Assembly (NCBI GenBank): GCA_016271365.2 | Contig: CM057452.1 | Coordinates: 826,986,001 to 827,050,000 of the forward strand | Length of the DNA stretch: 64,000 nt | Reading direction: 5' to 3' | Source: Neoceratodus forsteri | Taxonomy: Eukaryota > Chordata > Ceratodontiformes > Ceratodontidae | Shown: in pieces, positions 41,259 to 52,389 of the stretch | Position numbering within the stretch: position 1 is the stretch's first letter | Layout of the letters: each line of letters starts with the position of its first letter | Made by a program: the position numbers and the translations under genes | Notes under the pieces: generated by a model | What the model was told of the DNA's origin: nothing | The model's database searches: none | The model's input: only the letters and a program-made list of their open reading frames with translations

Positions 41259-43775
41259 AAAAAGGAGAACCCCTGTGAGAAACACTTTGGGCACTGGCCA
41301 GGGACCTGGCTATTAATTTTGTGGGCTAATTCTGGGGAAAATAGGCTCTATGGATAATGTTAAAATGAGTGTTCCTGAGTTTATTATTTACCGAAACATT
41401 TATACTTCTCCCTAGAGCCCGATTCCAGTTGCCTCCCATCAGAAATTCTCCTTCCAAGTCCCTCTCCCACCTATCCTTTAACTTTTGGAGCATACCTGAT
41501 TGGGCTCCCATCATGGCCTTGTATAGTACACTTAGGGGTTTCACTTTTCTATGCTTATTGCAATACTGCAGGGCCTCCTATAGGGATGTCCTAGTTAGGG
41601 AAGGGCCATTCCCTCCTAGCCCATAAAGCCTATCTAATCTAGATTTAACTCACAGGTATATAAAGTAGTGGGTAGGTTGAATATTGTAAGTCCTGAGCAA
41701 GTCAGTAAAATCTAAAAGAGAGCCTTTCTGAAATAAGTGCGCAAGGAGAAAGAGCCCCTTCTTTTCCCACTTCCCCAGAGTTCTCTTAACTGGTAGGGGA
41801 GTGGTACTATCTCTCCATAAGCTGTGTAAAATTGAACTTTCTGGTGACAGTCCCCCTTTTTCACCCTTAATCTGCATTGCCTGTTTCCAAGACTTGAAAG
41901 TAGTTTTAGTGTATGGATTCCATGGTGGCTCCCCCTCCCATTCCCTAAGCCCCAGAGACATTATATATTGGGCAAAGGGGACACCTCCTCCTGTAACATG
42001 ATTCCATGGTAACCCAGTCCCGAGCCCTGTCTCCACCTCCAGACAGTTCATAATGTGTCAGTTGTGCTGTGAGGGCATTGAGTTTCAGTTAGGAGGTGAC
42101 ATGCCCCTACGCATGGGCAGTCAAAATGTAGCTTTCCTAATCCTAGGTCTGCGATTTGCCCACAAAAAGGACGTGACAGAGCCCTCCAAAGATTTTAAAT
42201 AAACAACTGAACCGCTACAGGTAGAGCCTGGAAAAGATATAAACACTGGGAAGGATTTGCATCTTAACCAAGTTTATACACCCTAACAATGACAGAGGAG
42301 TGATTTCCATCTACTACATTGTTCCTTAATTTTAATGCCAGGGTTTATAGTTTAAGTGGCCCACTTCTTTTAGTTTCAGGAAGCTATATTCTAAGGTATT
42401 TTATCACCAGATTTAGGGTGAACCTCCATTCCATCAATACTAATTGGTTTCCCCACACCCCGTAGTGGGAGCCATTCACTTTTACTCCAGTTGATCCTGT
42501 GACCAGACGGGGGCCATATTTTTTGAATAGGGAACTCAAAGCTGGCATGACTTTCCTGGGTCCTTCAAGAATAGCAGAACATCATCAGCAAATAAAGAAA
42601 TAACATGTTCTTTCCCATTAATCGTGAAACCTCTGATCTCTCGATAGCTTTGAATGACAACTGCCAACGCCTCAATAGTGAGGACATATAATAGGGGTTA
42701 GAGAGGGCACCATTGCCTAGTACCTCTGTATAACCTAAAGGAGTTCGAGAGGTTGTTATTGGTTAGGATCTGGGCCCATGGAGATTGGTGTAAGTCGCCA
42801 CCCAATGGCAGAAGTTCGGATGAAGGCCACATTTTTAATACTGCAAACATGAATGGCCATTCAACTTTGTGAAGGCCTTCTCCGCATCTAATGTGAGAAG
42901 GCCTCTGAGGCTCCTTCTCTCCTTGCTCCATGCCACATAATATTCAGGACTCTTCTTAGGTTATATCTAGCCTGCCTGCCCCAGACAAAGCCCCTGATTT
43001 TGATTAACCACCCAGACAAAACACCCTCCAGCCTTCTTGTCAAGGTTTTACAATAATCTTGTAGTCTGTGGTAAGCAGTGACATGGGCCTATAAGACCCA
43101 GACTTTCTTGGTCTTACCTGCTTTGGGGAGAATTGTTATGTGTGGCTAACTGTTGGGATGCTGTTAGACCCTCCCTCCAATACCTCCTGAAACATATCCA
43201 TGAATAACGGGACAGAATTCCCAGAACTTTTGTAGAATTCCATAGGCAGTCCATCTGGTCCCTGGCCCTACTAGATCGTGAGGCCCAGACCGCCTCATAA
43301 CCTCCCGCTCTGTAAAAGCCCATCCTAGCCTTTCATTGTCAGGTGGGGATGCAGTGGGCAAGGGATACCATCTAGAAAACTATCTGGGCTTGTGCCCTGG
43401 GGTACATCTAATGTGTATAGTGCTTCATAGAATGTTTTAAATATGTTATTTATCTCTTGGCTGCAGAAGTGACCACCCTTCTTCATTTTCTATATCTATA
43501 ATAGATCTAACAGCCCTTTGCTTTTTATTAACCATACCAGCCACCTTCCTGATTTATCTCCTTCAAAATATTGACCTGCCCTAGACACCATTATATCCCT
43601 TTCTATGTGTTTTGAGCTGATCTGGTTATACTCCCCCTTTAGGTTCTTCAGAGCCGCCATTTTTCCTGGGGATTGAGATCCCATGTTCTGTCTCTCCACC
43701 CTCACAATATGTGATAGTAACAGGCATTGATGGACAGTTTTCTCTTCTACAGTGTAGGTATTTGAACGGGCTGAT
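41259..43775 (-). pseudogene. L1 LINE ORF2, RT and downstream, 5' incomplete
   Basis: Reading on the minus strand from 43.84 kb: a YFEGDKSGRWLVWLIKSK stretch (GdKagrlLAw in L1), the WAFTEREVMRR block (about 43.36-43.11 kb), and an AEKAF..VEWPF-like region with LYRGTRQWCPL (42931-42698). LFADDVLLFLKDPGK follows, with FADD at 42581-42592. Then come EREGEPPWNPY and LFQKGSLLDFTDLL (42051-41650), FNIIHRAYF, and finally CPKCFSQGFSF at 41259-41295. The endonuclease and N-terminal RT are missing, and the CR1 3' tail starts where they should be. Catalytic Asp residues are kept but stops interrupt the frame. Confidence 0.8.
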
Positions 43776-44081
43776 CTTGACAGATACATAGATACATACA
43801 TAGATACATAGACAGTGTCGGCAGATAAGGGCCTATGGCCCACCTAGTCTGCCCATTTGAGCTTGTAAGTTCAGTTTGTTTTCCTAGAAGTCTATTTCCC
43901 CTTACCCCTGACCTCTAGAATTCCTTTATGTCTATCCCATGCATTCTTAAATCCCGTGATTGTTTCAGCCCCCACCACTTCCTCTGGCAGGGTGTTCCAC
44001 TTGTCCACCACCCGTTCTGTGAAGAAATTCTTTCTCATGTTTCCTCTGAATCGTCCTCCCTCCAACTTCATCCCATGCCCT

Positions 44082-44414
44082 CTAGTCCTGAAACATCTTT
44101 TCGCTTAAAATAGTGTTTTCCTGCACCCTGTTCCTCCCTGTAAGATACTTGTATGTCTCTATCATATCCCCTCTCTCCCTCCTCTCCTCCAGGGAGTACA
44201 TGTTCAGTTCCTTCAACCTATCTTCATAGGACTTGTGATGCAACCCATGCACCATCTTTGTTGCCCTCCTCTGAACCTTCTCTACCCTGTCTATGTCCTT
44301 ACGTAGGTATGGTCTCCAGAACTGTACACTGTACTCCAGGTGGGGCCTCACTAGTGTCTTGTATAGCGAATTATGACCTCCCTTTTCCTGCTGGTGATGC
44401 CCCTGCCTATACAT
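44082..44414 (-). pseudogene. CR1 RT C-terminal domain
   Basis: Contains [73 protein letters not shown] and an ending at the DNGRVVDKWN-type block in another frame. This is the conserved CR1 post-RT region. It lies 110 bases downstream of the RT piece in element order and is in a different frame from it. Confidence 0.8.
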
Positions 44415-44524
44415 CCCAGCATCCTATTTGCTTTACCTGATGCCTTGTCACACTGTTTCCTACCTTGAGGTCATCAGAGATGACAACCCCAAGATCTCTT
44501 TCCTGCTTGGTGCATGCTATATCC

Positions 44525-45290
44525 TCACCCCCAACTGATATATTGTGCCAGGGTTTTGTGCCCCATATGCATTATCTTGCACTTCTTTGCATTGAATTTC
44601 AACTGCCAAACCCTTGACCATTCTTCAAGTTTCTGCAGGTCCCTTCTCATTCTGTCTACACCCTCTGGTGTGTCTACTCTGTTACAGAGCTTTGTGTCAT
44701 CAGCGAACAGTGAAATTCTGCCTTCTATATCCTGTGCAATGTCACTGATGAAGATGTTGAATAGGACCGGTCCCAGCACTGATCCCTGTGGTACCCCACT
44801 GGTCACTCTTCCCTCTGTGGAGTGACAGCCATTTACCACCACCCTCTGTGTCCTGCCACCCAGCCAGTTACCTACCCACACACTACTGTCCTGCCCACAC
44901 CCATATTCCCCAGTTTGTGTACAGTCTTCTATGTGGCACAGTGTCAAGGCCTTGCTGAAGTCCAGATAGGCCATGTCCACTGCCCTCCCTGATCCACCTC
45001 CCTAGTCACCCAGTCAAAAATTCAATGAGGTTGGTCTGACATGACCTCCCCTGGTGAAACCATGCTGCCTTGGGTCCTGTAGTCCATTGACAACCAGATG
45101 TTCCACCAATCTCCTTCAGTAGTGCTTCCATGATCTTTCCCACTACCGGGTGAGGCTGACTGGTCTGTAGTTCCTGCTTCCTCTTTGTTCCCACTTTGTA
45201 TAAGGGGACTACATCTGCTGTCCTCAGTCTTTGGGTTCCTCCTGTTTCCAGTGATTGGCTGAACAGGATAGCCAGAGGTTCAGCCACCAC
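44525..45290 (-). pseudogene. CR1 reverse transcriptase
   Basis: First piece (45290-45006): VAEPLAILFSQSLETGG, then ADVVPLYKVGTK, VVGKIMEALLKE and FHQGRSCQTNLIEF. Second piece (44980-44525): MDMAYLDFSKAL, a GVPQGSVLGPVLFNIFISDI block, LFADDTKLC with the intact catalytic Asp pair, LQKLEEWSRVWQLKFNAKKC and MHMGHK. The VPHRRL region is frameshifted (SKALTLCHIED). The domain is otherwise close to CR1 consensus and would copy CR1 RNA by target-primed reverse transcription if intact. Confidence 0.85.
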
Positions 45291-46052
45291 CTCTCTTAGT
45301 TCTTAAGGACCCTGAGGTGCACCCATCTGGCCCCATTGCTTTATCAGCTCTTGTACTTCCAGTTCCTTCAGGACCCTTTCTCGTGTAAAGGACTTGTGTC
45401 CATTTCTGCACCATTCTCACCCTTGTACTCCCTTCAGACCCATTACCCCTCTTCCTTAGTAAAGACTGAGCAGAAATACCTATTCAATATGTTAGCTTTA
45501 CTGTTGTCATCCTCCACTGGCTCCCATCCTCCCCTTCAGTCTCACTATCCCTCCTTTGTCCTTCTTTTTCACTTATGTCCTGTAAAAGGTTTTGTCCCCT
45601 TTAACCACTGATTTTGCAATGTGTTCTTCTGTCTGAGCTTTGGCTTCCCTTACTGACTTCCTGCCTCCCTTTGTTTCTCCTGGTACTTCTCCCATCCCCT
45701 TCTGCCTGTGTCTTTTGTATTGCCTGAATGCAGTCTTTTGGCTTTCACTTTCTTTGCTACCTCTTTGGAAAACCATAATGGTCTCTCTTTCTTTTCCTCT
45801 TGCTAACCTGCTTAATGCATAATTCTGTTGTTCTTATAATCCCCATTTTAAATACTGCCCACTGTTCCTCAATCCCTGATTCCTGTCCCATTCCCCTTAA
45901 TGCCTCTTTCAAGCATCTCCCCATTTTCCCAAAGTCTGCCCCCTAAAATCCAGGATACGTGTTTTGTGTGGTTTGGTTCTGCTCTTTCTGTGATTTCAAA
46001 CCACAATGACTGGTGGTCACTGTTACCCAGGTGCTCCCCACTGTTACCCCCA

Positions 46053-46617
46053 TCACACTGTCCCTGTTTGTGAGCACAAGGTCCAGTATTGCCTTCTGCC
46101 GAGTTGGTTCCATGACCAGTTGCTTGAGGAAGGCACCCTGAAGGAGTCCAGGATAAATCTGCTCCTAGTTGATGCTGCTGCTGGGATGCTCCAGTCCACG
46201 CCTGGTATATTGAAGTCTCCAACCAGTACTACCTCACCCTTGTCTGCCATCCTTTGGATGGCTAGCATCAACTCCCTATCTGTTTCTTCCTCCTGGGCTG
46301 GTGGTCTATAGACCACACCTGTGCGGATGGCTGGCCCCATTTTCCTTTCCAGCTTAACCCACAGTATCTCTCCCCCATTTTGTTCCTCCTGGATCTCTGT
46401 GGCCCTTATGTCATTTTTTCACATACAGTGCCACTCCTCCTCCCTTCCTGCCTGCTCTGTCTCTTCTGAATATGTTGTTGCCAGGTATGGCCATCTCCCA
46501 GTCATGATTATCATTACACCAGGTTTCAGTGATGGCCACAATGTCCAGGTCTGACTGTACCATGACAGCTCTCAGATCTTCCATCTTGTTGCTAAGGCTC
46601 CTGGCATTTGCACACAT
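46053..46617 (-). pseudogene. CR1 apurinic endonuclease
   Basis: The first frame (46617-46411) reads CANARSLSNKMEDLRAVMV, DIVAITETW, then GRKGGGVALYVKK. The second frame (46340-46053) reads IRTGVVYRPPAQ, then EVVLVGDFNIPGVDW. NARSL, ITETW and GDFN are the standard APE-type endonuclease blocks, with the catalytic Glu and Asp/Asn present. A frameshift separates the frames. The later SDHQSLWFEI block lies near 46020-46000. Confidence 0.85.
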
Positions 46618-46849
46618 GACTTTCCATGATTTGACCTCCTAGACTGCTTCACTGTTCTACGCCATCCCTTCCTTGGTTCTCCTTTATCCCTGGTTCTCCT
46701 TGCTGTCTGTCCTTCTGCTGAATTTTGCCCTTTCTGCTTATCCACCTTTGGACACTAATCTCCAACTTTTGCACACTGCTTTGCAGAGATAGCCCTCCTC
46801 AGGTTCACTGGTTCCATTACTAGCTGTGGGGGTGAGCAAGTAGGTACCA

Positions 46850-47793
46850 TCCTTGCTGGCCTGCCACCCCTTTGCTAGTTTAAATGCTTGTCAATGTAGC
46901 ATTTAAACTTATCGAGTGCTTGATTCCCTCCAGGATGGATGCAGGCCGCAGGCTTGAACAAACCTCCATCCCTCCAGATGGGTCCCCAGTCACCAATGAA
47001 TCCAAACCCTTCCTCACAGCACCAGTTCTTCAACCATGAGTTAAAGTTCCTGGTGCATGCACTCCTATGTCTCCCTTGCCTCTCACAGGTAGTACTTCGA
47101 GAAAGTGACAGAAGTAGCTACTGCTTGAGACCCTCCCCAGTTTCCTAAACTCTTCCTGAACTTCCTTTGGCTCCCCGTTTGCCAAGTCATTAGTACCTAG
47201 GTGGATAATGACATCCAGCTCACCCTCCTGTCTTGCCTTCCCAGTGATCCCCAGTATCTTCCTTCCATCCCTCCATGCCGTGGCACCTGGTAGGCACTCC
47301 TCCCTCCTGTCCTCCCCTCCTGTGTTCCTAGATGGATCCTCTTATGATGGAGTCCCCACCAGGATTCGCTTCCTCCTCCTCTGGGGTCCACTGCTTTCCC
47401 CACTGAGGTCACCTCCTGCCTAACCTCCACATCCTTTCCTTCCACTTCCCTGGGTACCTCTATTTGGTTGTCCTCATTTGCCAGTGTGGCATATGAGTTC
47501 TTGAGAGGAATAGGATCTGGGATGTGCCTCTGCCTGACTGCTCTAACCCTCCCTGAGCCCACTGTCATCCAAGTGCTCCTCGTTCTCGGCATCCTTTGAG
47601 GCAGCTGCATTGGACTGGGTGGTTCCTGGACAGGGGTGATGGTACTTCTGACCCAGTTTACTTCCGCTCTGAGTCTGGCTACCTCATCTCTCAGTCCTGA
47701 GAGATGCATGCAGATAGGGCAGCACCTCAGTGTCCAGAAGGTCTGCCTGAATATGGCTGCCCCACAGCCACTGCATTGCACCACTCCCCACAT
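46850..47793 (-). pseudogene. CR1 ORF1: zinc finger, coiled coil, SGNH esterase
   Basis: Starts at ATG 47793. It has CSGC (residues 7-10) and CPIC (25-28), a CX2C pair arrangement typical of CR1 ORF1 zinc fingers. LRDEVARLRAEVNWVRSTI, a probable coiled coil, follows. After a frameshift near 47210 it reads LDVIIHLGTNDLANGE (HLGTNDL at 47183-47203), the SGNH-esterase block. The C-terminal SRALDKF..K-like part is near 46900. The 198-residue N-terminal frame is the largest intact piece of the element. CR1 ORF1 proteins bind RNA and carry an esterase domain. Confidence 0.75.
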
Positions 47794-47800
47794 TATACTG

Positions 47801-48064
47801 CAATTCCACTACTTATGTGCTTGATGGGCTGCATTATATAGATCAAAGGAAGAGCTGCCCTATGATTGGGTCAGTTCTCTCATTTGAACTACTCAAAGTT
47901 TCTGCCCAGCAAGCCAGAACACTGTCATGACCAGCCTGGTAGATGATTACGGTGACACTGATGAGCCCCTTGCAGACCACTCTGCACTGGACTGACAGTG
48001 TCACACCCTTCAAAAGCCACTCTTGTAGCAACACATTCACTGCGTGTGCACGCACAACAAACAT
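47801..48064 (-). mobile_element. Right-end module of non-autonomous family or CR1 5' UTR
   Basis: Similar over its length to 22059-22334 and 24575-24858 (ctcatttgaactactcaaag, tgtcatgacc.gc.tgg.tgatta, gtgtcacacccttc, tgtagcaacaca). It ends gtgtgcacgcacaacaaacat followed by aaaaatg, the same A-run boundary as other right ends. It lies directly upstream of the CR1 ORF1 start in element orientation, so it could also be that CR1's 5' UTR. A TATA-like tatataatgcag lies on the minus strand near 47835. Confidence 0.45.
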
Positions 48065-48610
48065 AAAAATGACTATATGAACATAACAGGGCAATATAGC
48101 CTATTTCAAGATATGTATATTTCTTTCCTCTCTTTTTCTGTCTTTCTTGGGACCTGCAAAAATAGGAAAATCACAGATTTTCTGATCAGTGTGGATTTTC
48201 ACAATTTTAGTAATAGAACAATTATTTTTTTAATACAATGGAATACTAAGCCAAGTGCTGCTGCTGCCTACATGTTTCACTCATCATGCAAACCCTGTAA
48301 CTGTCTAAACCAACTCCCTCTCTTGTCGTTATTATTATTAGTATAAAATGTGTATAGAAAATCCTGTGTACTGGTTGATGGAGAAAATTCTAAAGTCATG
48401 TGTTTCAGGAAAATAAACCCAGAGCTTGCAATTCTTCTGGTAACCAGGACACAGTGCACAGTGATAGCACTACACCATCTAGTGGAGTCAAATTTTGTTT
48501 AACAGCAGCCATGTTTGTTCCCACACCTCTGAGAGGGAAGCGATAATGTCTGAACCACTTGAGGTAATTTTCATTTTGTTGGGCTATGAAAACCTCCAGA
48601 TTCTCCTAGA
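48065..48610. other. No recognised feature
   Basis: AT-rich sequence with no recognisable coding. A (ttattattag) short repeat lies near 48330. Confidence 0.35.
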
Positions 48611-48616
48611 ATAGAA

Positions 48617-48862
48617 AGCAGGCAACCCCCCCCCCCCCGAAGCCTGTGGGGATTTGTCTATAGGCCCTTGACCTGTTACTGGGCAGAAGTTAGGTATAAG
48701 GGAGAGGTAGGTTGAGGAAGAGAAAAAGGAGGTAGGACCAGGTAGTAGATCTATGAAGGGATAGGGGAGCATTAGGAGAGTTGTGCTGGAAGGGAAGGAG
48801 CAAACAGGCTTTAAGAAATGCTGAAGATTGAAGCCCAGCCTCTTTGTTCCTAGCATGTGCAT
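48617..48862 (+). repeat. Ngaro-like repeat A1
   Basis: Matches 55617-55845: agcaggcaa, tgtggggattt, cccttgacctgttactgg, agaagttaggta, gtaggaccaggtagtagatc, and gaagcccagcctctttgtt. It includes a 14-base C run at 48628-48641. In Ngaro-type elements A1 lies at the 5' end and A2 between B1 and B2. Confidence 0.6.
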
Positions 48863-48894
48863 TGTTCAAGAGTTTTAGCACATTTTTGCTGTTG

Positions 48895-49775
48895 GTGATA
48901 ATGATCAAGGCAGAGCGAACAGAGGTGGTTCATTATTCAGACGACTTCTTGTTTGTAGGAAAACCAGGCAGTGAGGAATGTAGGCACTTATCGATGGTAT
49001 TTCAGTAAGTGTGTGCAGATCTTGGAGTCCCATTTGCAAAGGCGAATAAGGTAGGCCCATGCATGGTGCTGTCATTTCTGGGTGTAGAGACTGGTGCACA
49101 GGCTAAAGATCATTAGAGTACTCTACCAGGGGACAAGGTGATGGCACTGTGGGATTTACTGGACAAGGTGTCAGGGCATGCAAATGTACCCTGCAGGAGT
49201 CACAACAGTCGTTAGGGGCACCTCAATTTTGTATGCAAAATAATTCTGATGCAGAGAATGGCAAAGGTAGGGATAGGCTGCCACAAACCACATCATAGAC
49301 TCCGGGTCACAGAGGGTATGAAGGAAGATTTAGCAGTCTGGATGGCATTTTTGCACTGCTATAATGAAATGTCTATCTGGCTGACAGTGATCGCCAGACA
49401 AGAAATGGAGCTCTATACGGATGGGTCAGGGGGATTAAGCTTTGGGGTATATTTCTGGGGAGCATTGTATGCCGAGTGGTGGCCGCCTTGCTGGCCTGAC
49501 ACTGGGTTAGCAAGGAATGCTACCTTGTTGGAATTCTTCTCAATTTTATTAGCACTCTACATGTGGGGTGAACTGTTTTAGGATAAGAAGGTGATTTTCA
49601 GATCAGACAACATGGGGGTAGTACACACCATCAGTGGACAGCTAAGGGCAAAAGAGCTCGTGGGATATTTGATGAGGGTTTTTATTTTGAAATGCCTTGT
49701 GCTGAACATCCATTTTATGGCATTACACATGCCTGGGTTAGATAATGATATTGCTGATGCTCTATCTTATTGACA
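48895..49775 (+). pseudogene. YR-retrotransposon RT (C-terminal part) and RNase H
   Basis: One frame with about three stops. HYSDDFLFVGKPGSEECRHL holds the YxDD box (48934-48945). Then come ADLGVPFAKANKVGPC, LSFLGVET and ARQEMELYTDGSGGLSFGVYFWG, the RNase H start with its Asp. LLEFFSILLALYMWGELF, FRSDNMGVVHTISGQL and NIHFMALHMPGLDNDIADALS follow. This order is typical of DIRS/Ngaro RT-RH. The gag and N-terminal RT are absent, as A1 abuts the middle of RT. The A1/B1-A2-B2 repeats favour Ngaro over DIRS1. Confidence 0.8.
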
Positions 49776-50190
49776 GTCGGTAGTTCTGTCACCTGAAGAG
49801 GAGCACCCAGGAAGTCCCAGCATTCTGATGGGAATTGGTGAGCCAGAATTATGGCAGTTGAATGCATTAGCTCTGGGCATGAGTGCAGCATACAAAAGGA
49901 GAGCTGTAGGTTTCTTGAATGACAAGGAAAGCCAAGAATGAAAACAAATGGACCATACCAGTGGACCAACTAAGATGAGCTTCTATGTTGGTATTTTCTG
50001 CAGAAAAGCAGGAAGACGTCACACCGGGACTGGTGAGCCAGCACCTAGCAGAAATAGCTTGGTTTTCCAAAGGTGGCAGTTTTGAGGACTACACACAAGT
50101 ATTTTGGCTTTGCAAGTTGGTAGATGGCTGGGCAAGAGGGCTAGGAAGTGAGCTAATCACTGATGGCCTATTAACCCTGGCCTAACTGAG
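49776..50190 (+). pseudogene. Tyrosine recombinase N-terminal part
   Basis: The frame at 49985-50185 reads VTPGLVSQHLAEIAWFSKGGSFEDYTQVFWLCKLVDGWARGLGSELITDGLLTLA. This follows the Ngaro/DIRS recombinase N-terminal pattern (sp.Ti..hlsaiaf..k..g..d.t..flv.kLl.G.....D.RlPit..lL..L). It follows the RNase H directly in a shifted frame. The catalytic R-H-R-Y part could not be found before the CR1 insertion, and is either decayed or lost. Confidence 0.6.
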
Positions 50191-50569
50191 CAGATTTGGA
50201 ATGAGCTGGAAAAAGTATGTTCACCCACATTGGAAATCATATGTTTAGGATGTTCTTTCTGGTAGCTTTTTGCAGTGCCTTCAGGGTATGGTACAGTTAA
50301 ACAAGGCAGCAGACACAGAGATCATATTGGCATTTGAAAAAAATCACCTTGGTAGCCAATGGAATGTTTTTATGCATACTGTATATAAGAGAAAAATGAA
50401 CCGGTTGGTGCTTGGGTGTTGGTGCAACTTGCGGACACCAGAGGACCACATGGGATATAAGGACTGAACTGCAGCAATAAATAGCCCAGAGACCTGAAGG
50501 GGCCTGTTCTTTCATCACGACAATGAGGTGCAAATAACAAAAATGGAGATAATGGGCTTGGCGCAGCGT
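50191..50569. other. Unassigned, between recombinase remnant and CR1
   Basis: Possibly the decayed remainder of the recombinase. No catalytic motif was recognised. Confidence 0.3.
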
Positions 50570-51083
50570 GCAGGTACCAACATAGCGTGATATAGATGGT
50601 TTGGATGTCTCAGTAGTTAAAGTACACAGATGTAGACATCTGCAAGGGTCAAAAGAGAGCACATGAGTCTGCAGCTTATCTGGAGCCAAGATATGTGACA
50701 TTGTACACAACAGATGGTTTCTTAGAAAATAATGATACACCATTGGTGGTGTCACACTTTGGAGTACATGACGTTGGCAGAAGAAGAATATCAGTCATCC
50801 AGAGAGATTTTGAGAGATTGGCACTAATGGACAAAGGCTATGAACTTATTATTTCAGGGTCCTACCGGTTATGAGGGCCAGTAGATCCAAAACAAGGGAC
50901 ATTATGTACTTAAATGTTAGTTGCAGAGATGGTGCAGTATTCAAGGGTAGCATTTTTAAACCATTGGGACAAGTTTTCAGGTCCTGGATTATTTGGCAGG
51001 GATGGCTTGCAACTGAATCGCTATGGTACCAGACTTCTAGCTAGCAGAATAAATAAAAATATTGAGATACATTTAAGTTAGAA

Positions 51084-52041
51084 GTGAGGGGGACAGGTAG
51101 TGGTGCAGTCACAATTAAGGACAACAAAGTTCCTTGTTCGGCAGCTACCACTAAGGCATGGAAATGTTTACTGTTAAATGCAAAAAGGCTTGTTAACAAA
51201 TTTGTGAAATTAATTTATATCTTGCATAAGGAGTCCATCCAACTGTGTGCTATCACAGAGATGTGGTGGGACAAGGATGCTGGATGGGACCGAAATATAC
51301 AAGGTTACACACTATACAGTAAATAAAGGCAGCATGGTAAGGGTGGAGGTGTGGCTTTGTATGTGTCAGACACATATCTGTTAATATGGGGTACGATGAT
51401 CTGGAGCATACATGGGCAAAACTGATTCCTGAGTCAAGAACCAGGATAATTGTGGATGTGTTTTATAGACCACTATCTCAGTCTAGGGAAATAGATGCCT
51501 TATTTTGTGAATTATTAAATACACTGCAATCAGATAATAGATTGATAGTGATGAGGGATTTTAACATGCCTGGTACTGACTGGGAGACTTATAAAGGTCT
51601 ATCAGCCACTGAGCAGAGTACAGTGCATTGTATGACCCAGTTAGGTCTTGAGCAATATGTATCTGAAGGAAAAGGGGGGGAGACAATATTTTAGATCTGT
51701 TTTTTAGTAACATGGAAGACCAGATTCAGGAGTGTAAGACCTTATCACCTTTGGGTGGGAGTAATCATGATATGGTCATGTTTGATTTACTGATAAAAAA
51801 AAAAGTAAATGGAGTAATTGGTACAACCTCAATCAAGTGTTTTGCCCAAACAGAGTTTGTGGCCATGAGGTCTGATTTTCAAGGTTGGAATTGGGAACAA
51901 GATTTTATAGATAAATCATTAAACCAAATGTGGGATATTCTTGTTAACAAACTTGACAGTTTGGTGGACAAATACGTGCCAACTAAGAGAAAATATAATA
52001 GGTCTAGAAGGATTTCTCCTTGGATGACCAAGAAATTATAA
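51084..52041 (+). pseudogene. CR1 endonuclease (second lineage)
   Basis: LLLNAKRLVNKF (NARSL block), then CAITEMWWDKDAGWDRNIQGYTLYS, RTRIIVDVFYRPLSQ, and LIVMRDFNMPGTDW. The GDFN block is changed to RDFN. GGSNHDMVMFDL corresponds to the SDH block. The three frames are separated by frameshifts near 51330 and 51690. A KRISPWMTKKL-like linker ends the domain. Confidence 0.75.
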
Positions 52042-52389
52042 AGCAAATTCAAATGCAAAAATAAGGCATATGTGACTGCTAAAAAAGCAGGCCAGAAAGC
52101 GACTGGAAGTATAAAAATATACTTAAATAATGTAAAACACTCACAAGGCAGTTAAAAAAGTAATATGAGTTACATTTAGCTACCAAGGTACAGGATAACT
52201 ACAAATCCTTTTATAACTACATCAGCTATAAAAGAGGAGGAAAAGTAGGCGTGGGCCCCCTAGAAGACACAAATGGGGAATTAATATCAGATGATAAATG
52301 CATGGCGCAGATGTTGAATGTATATTTTGGCTCAGTGTTTAATACCAAAGTAATCATAGCCAACTTGGAACAAGTGGTGAAACTTTAGA

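Larger units (their letters stand above)
43780..47800 (-). mobile_element. Nearly complete CR1 LINE, antisense
   Basis: About 4 kb with ORF1 (47793 to about 46850), endonuclease (46.6-46.05 kb), RT (45.3-44.5 kb) and C-terminal block (44.41-44.08 kb) in the normal CR1 order. The 3' end on the minus strand is gggcagactaggtgggcc, a cccttatctgcc block, then tctatgtatctatg repeats (43785-43810). It lies directly against the truncated L1. Several frameshifts but few stops per domain suggest it is younger than the other LINEs here. Confidence 0.85.

Noticed and set aside
46880..46915. aaatgcttgtcaatgtagcattt as another hairpin end of the non-autonomous family
   Set aside because: It reads through as CR1 ORF1 C-terminal coding and lacks the CAAGCATTTG start and A-run boundary.
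47958..47985. CTGATGAG word as another hammerhead core
   Set aside because: It is followed by CCCCTTGCAG without a stem II partner or GAAA box, so only the core word matches.
48895..50190. DIRS1-type element
   Set aside because: No inverted terminal repeats or internal complementary region were found. The A1 / B1-A2-B2 arrangement fits Ngaro better.
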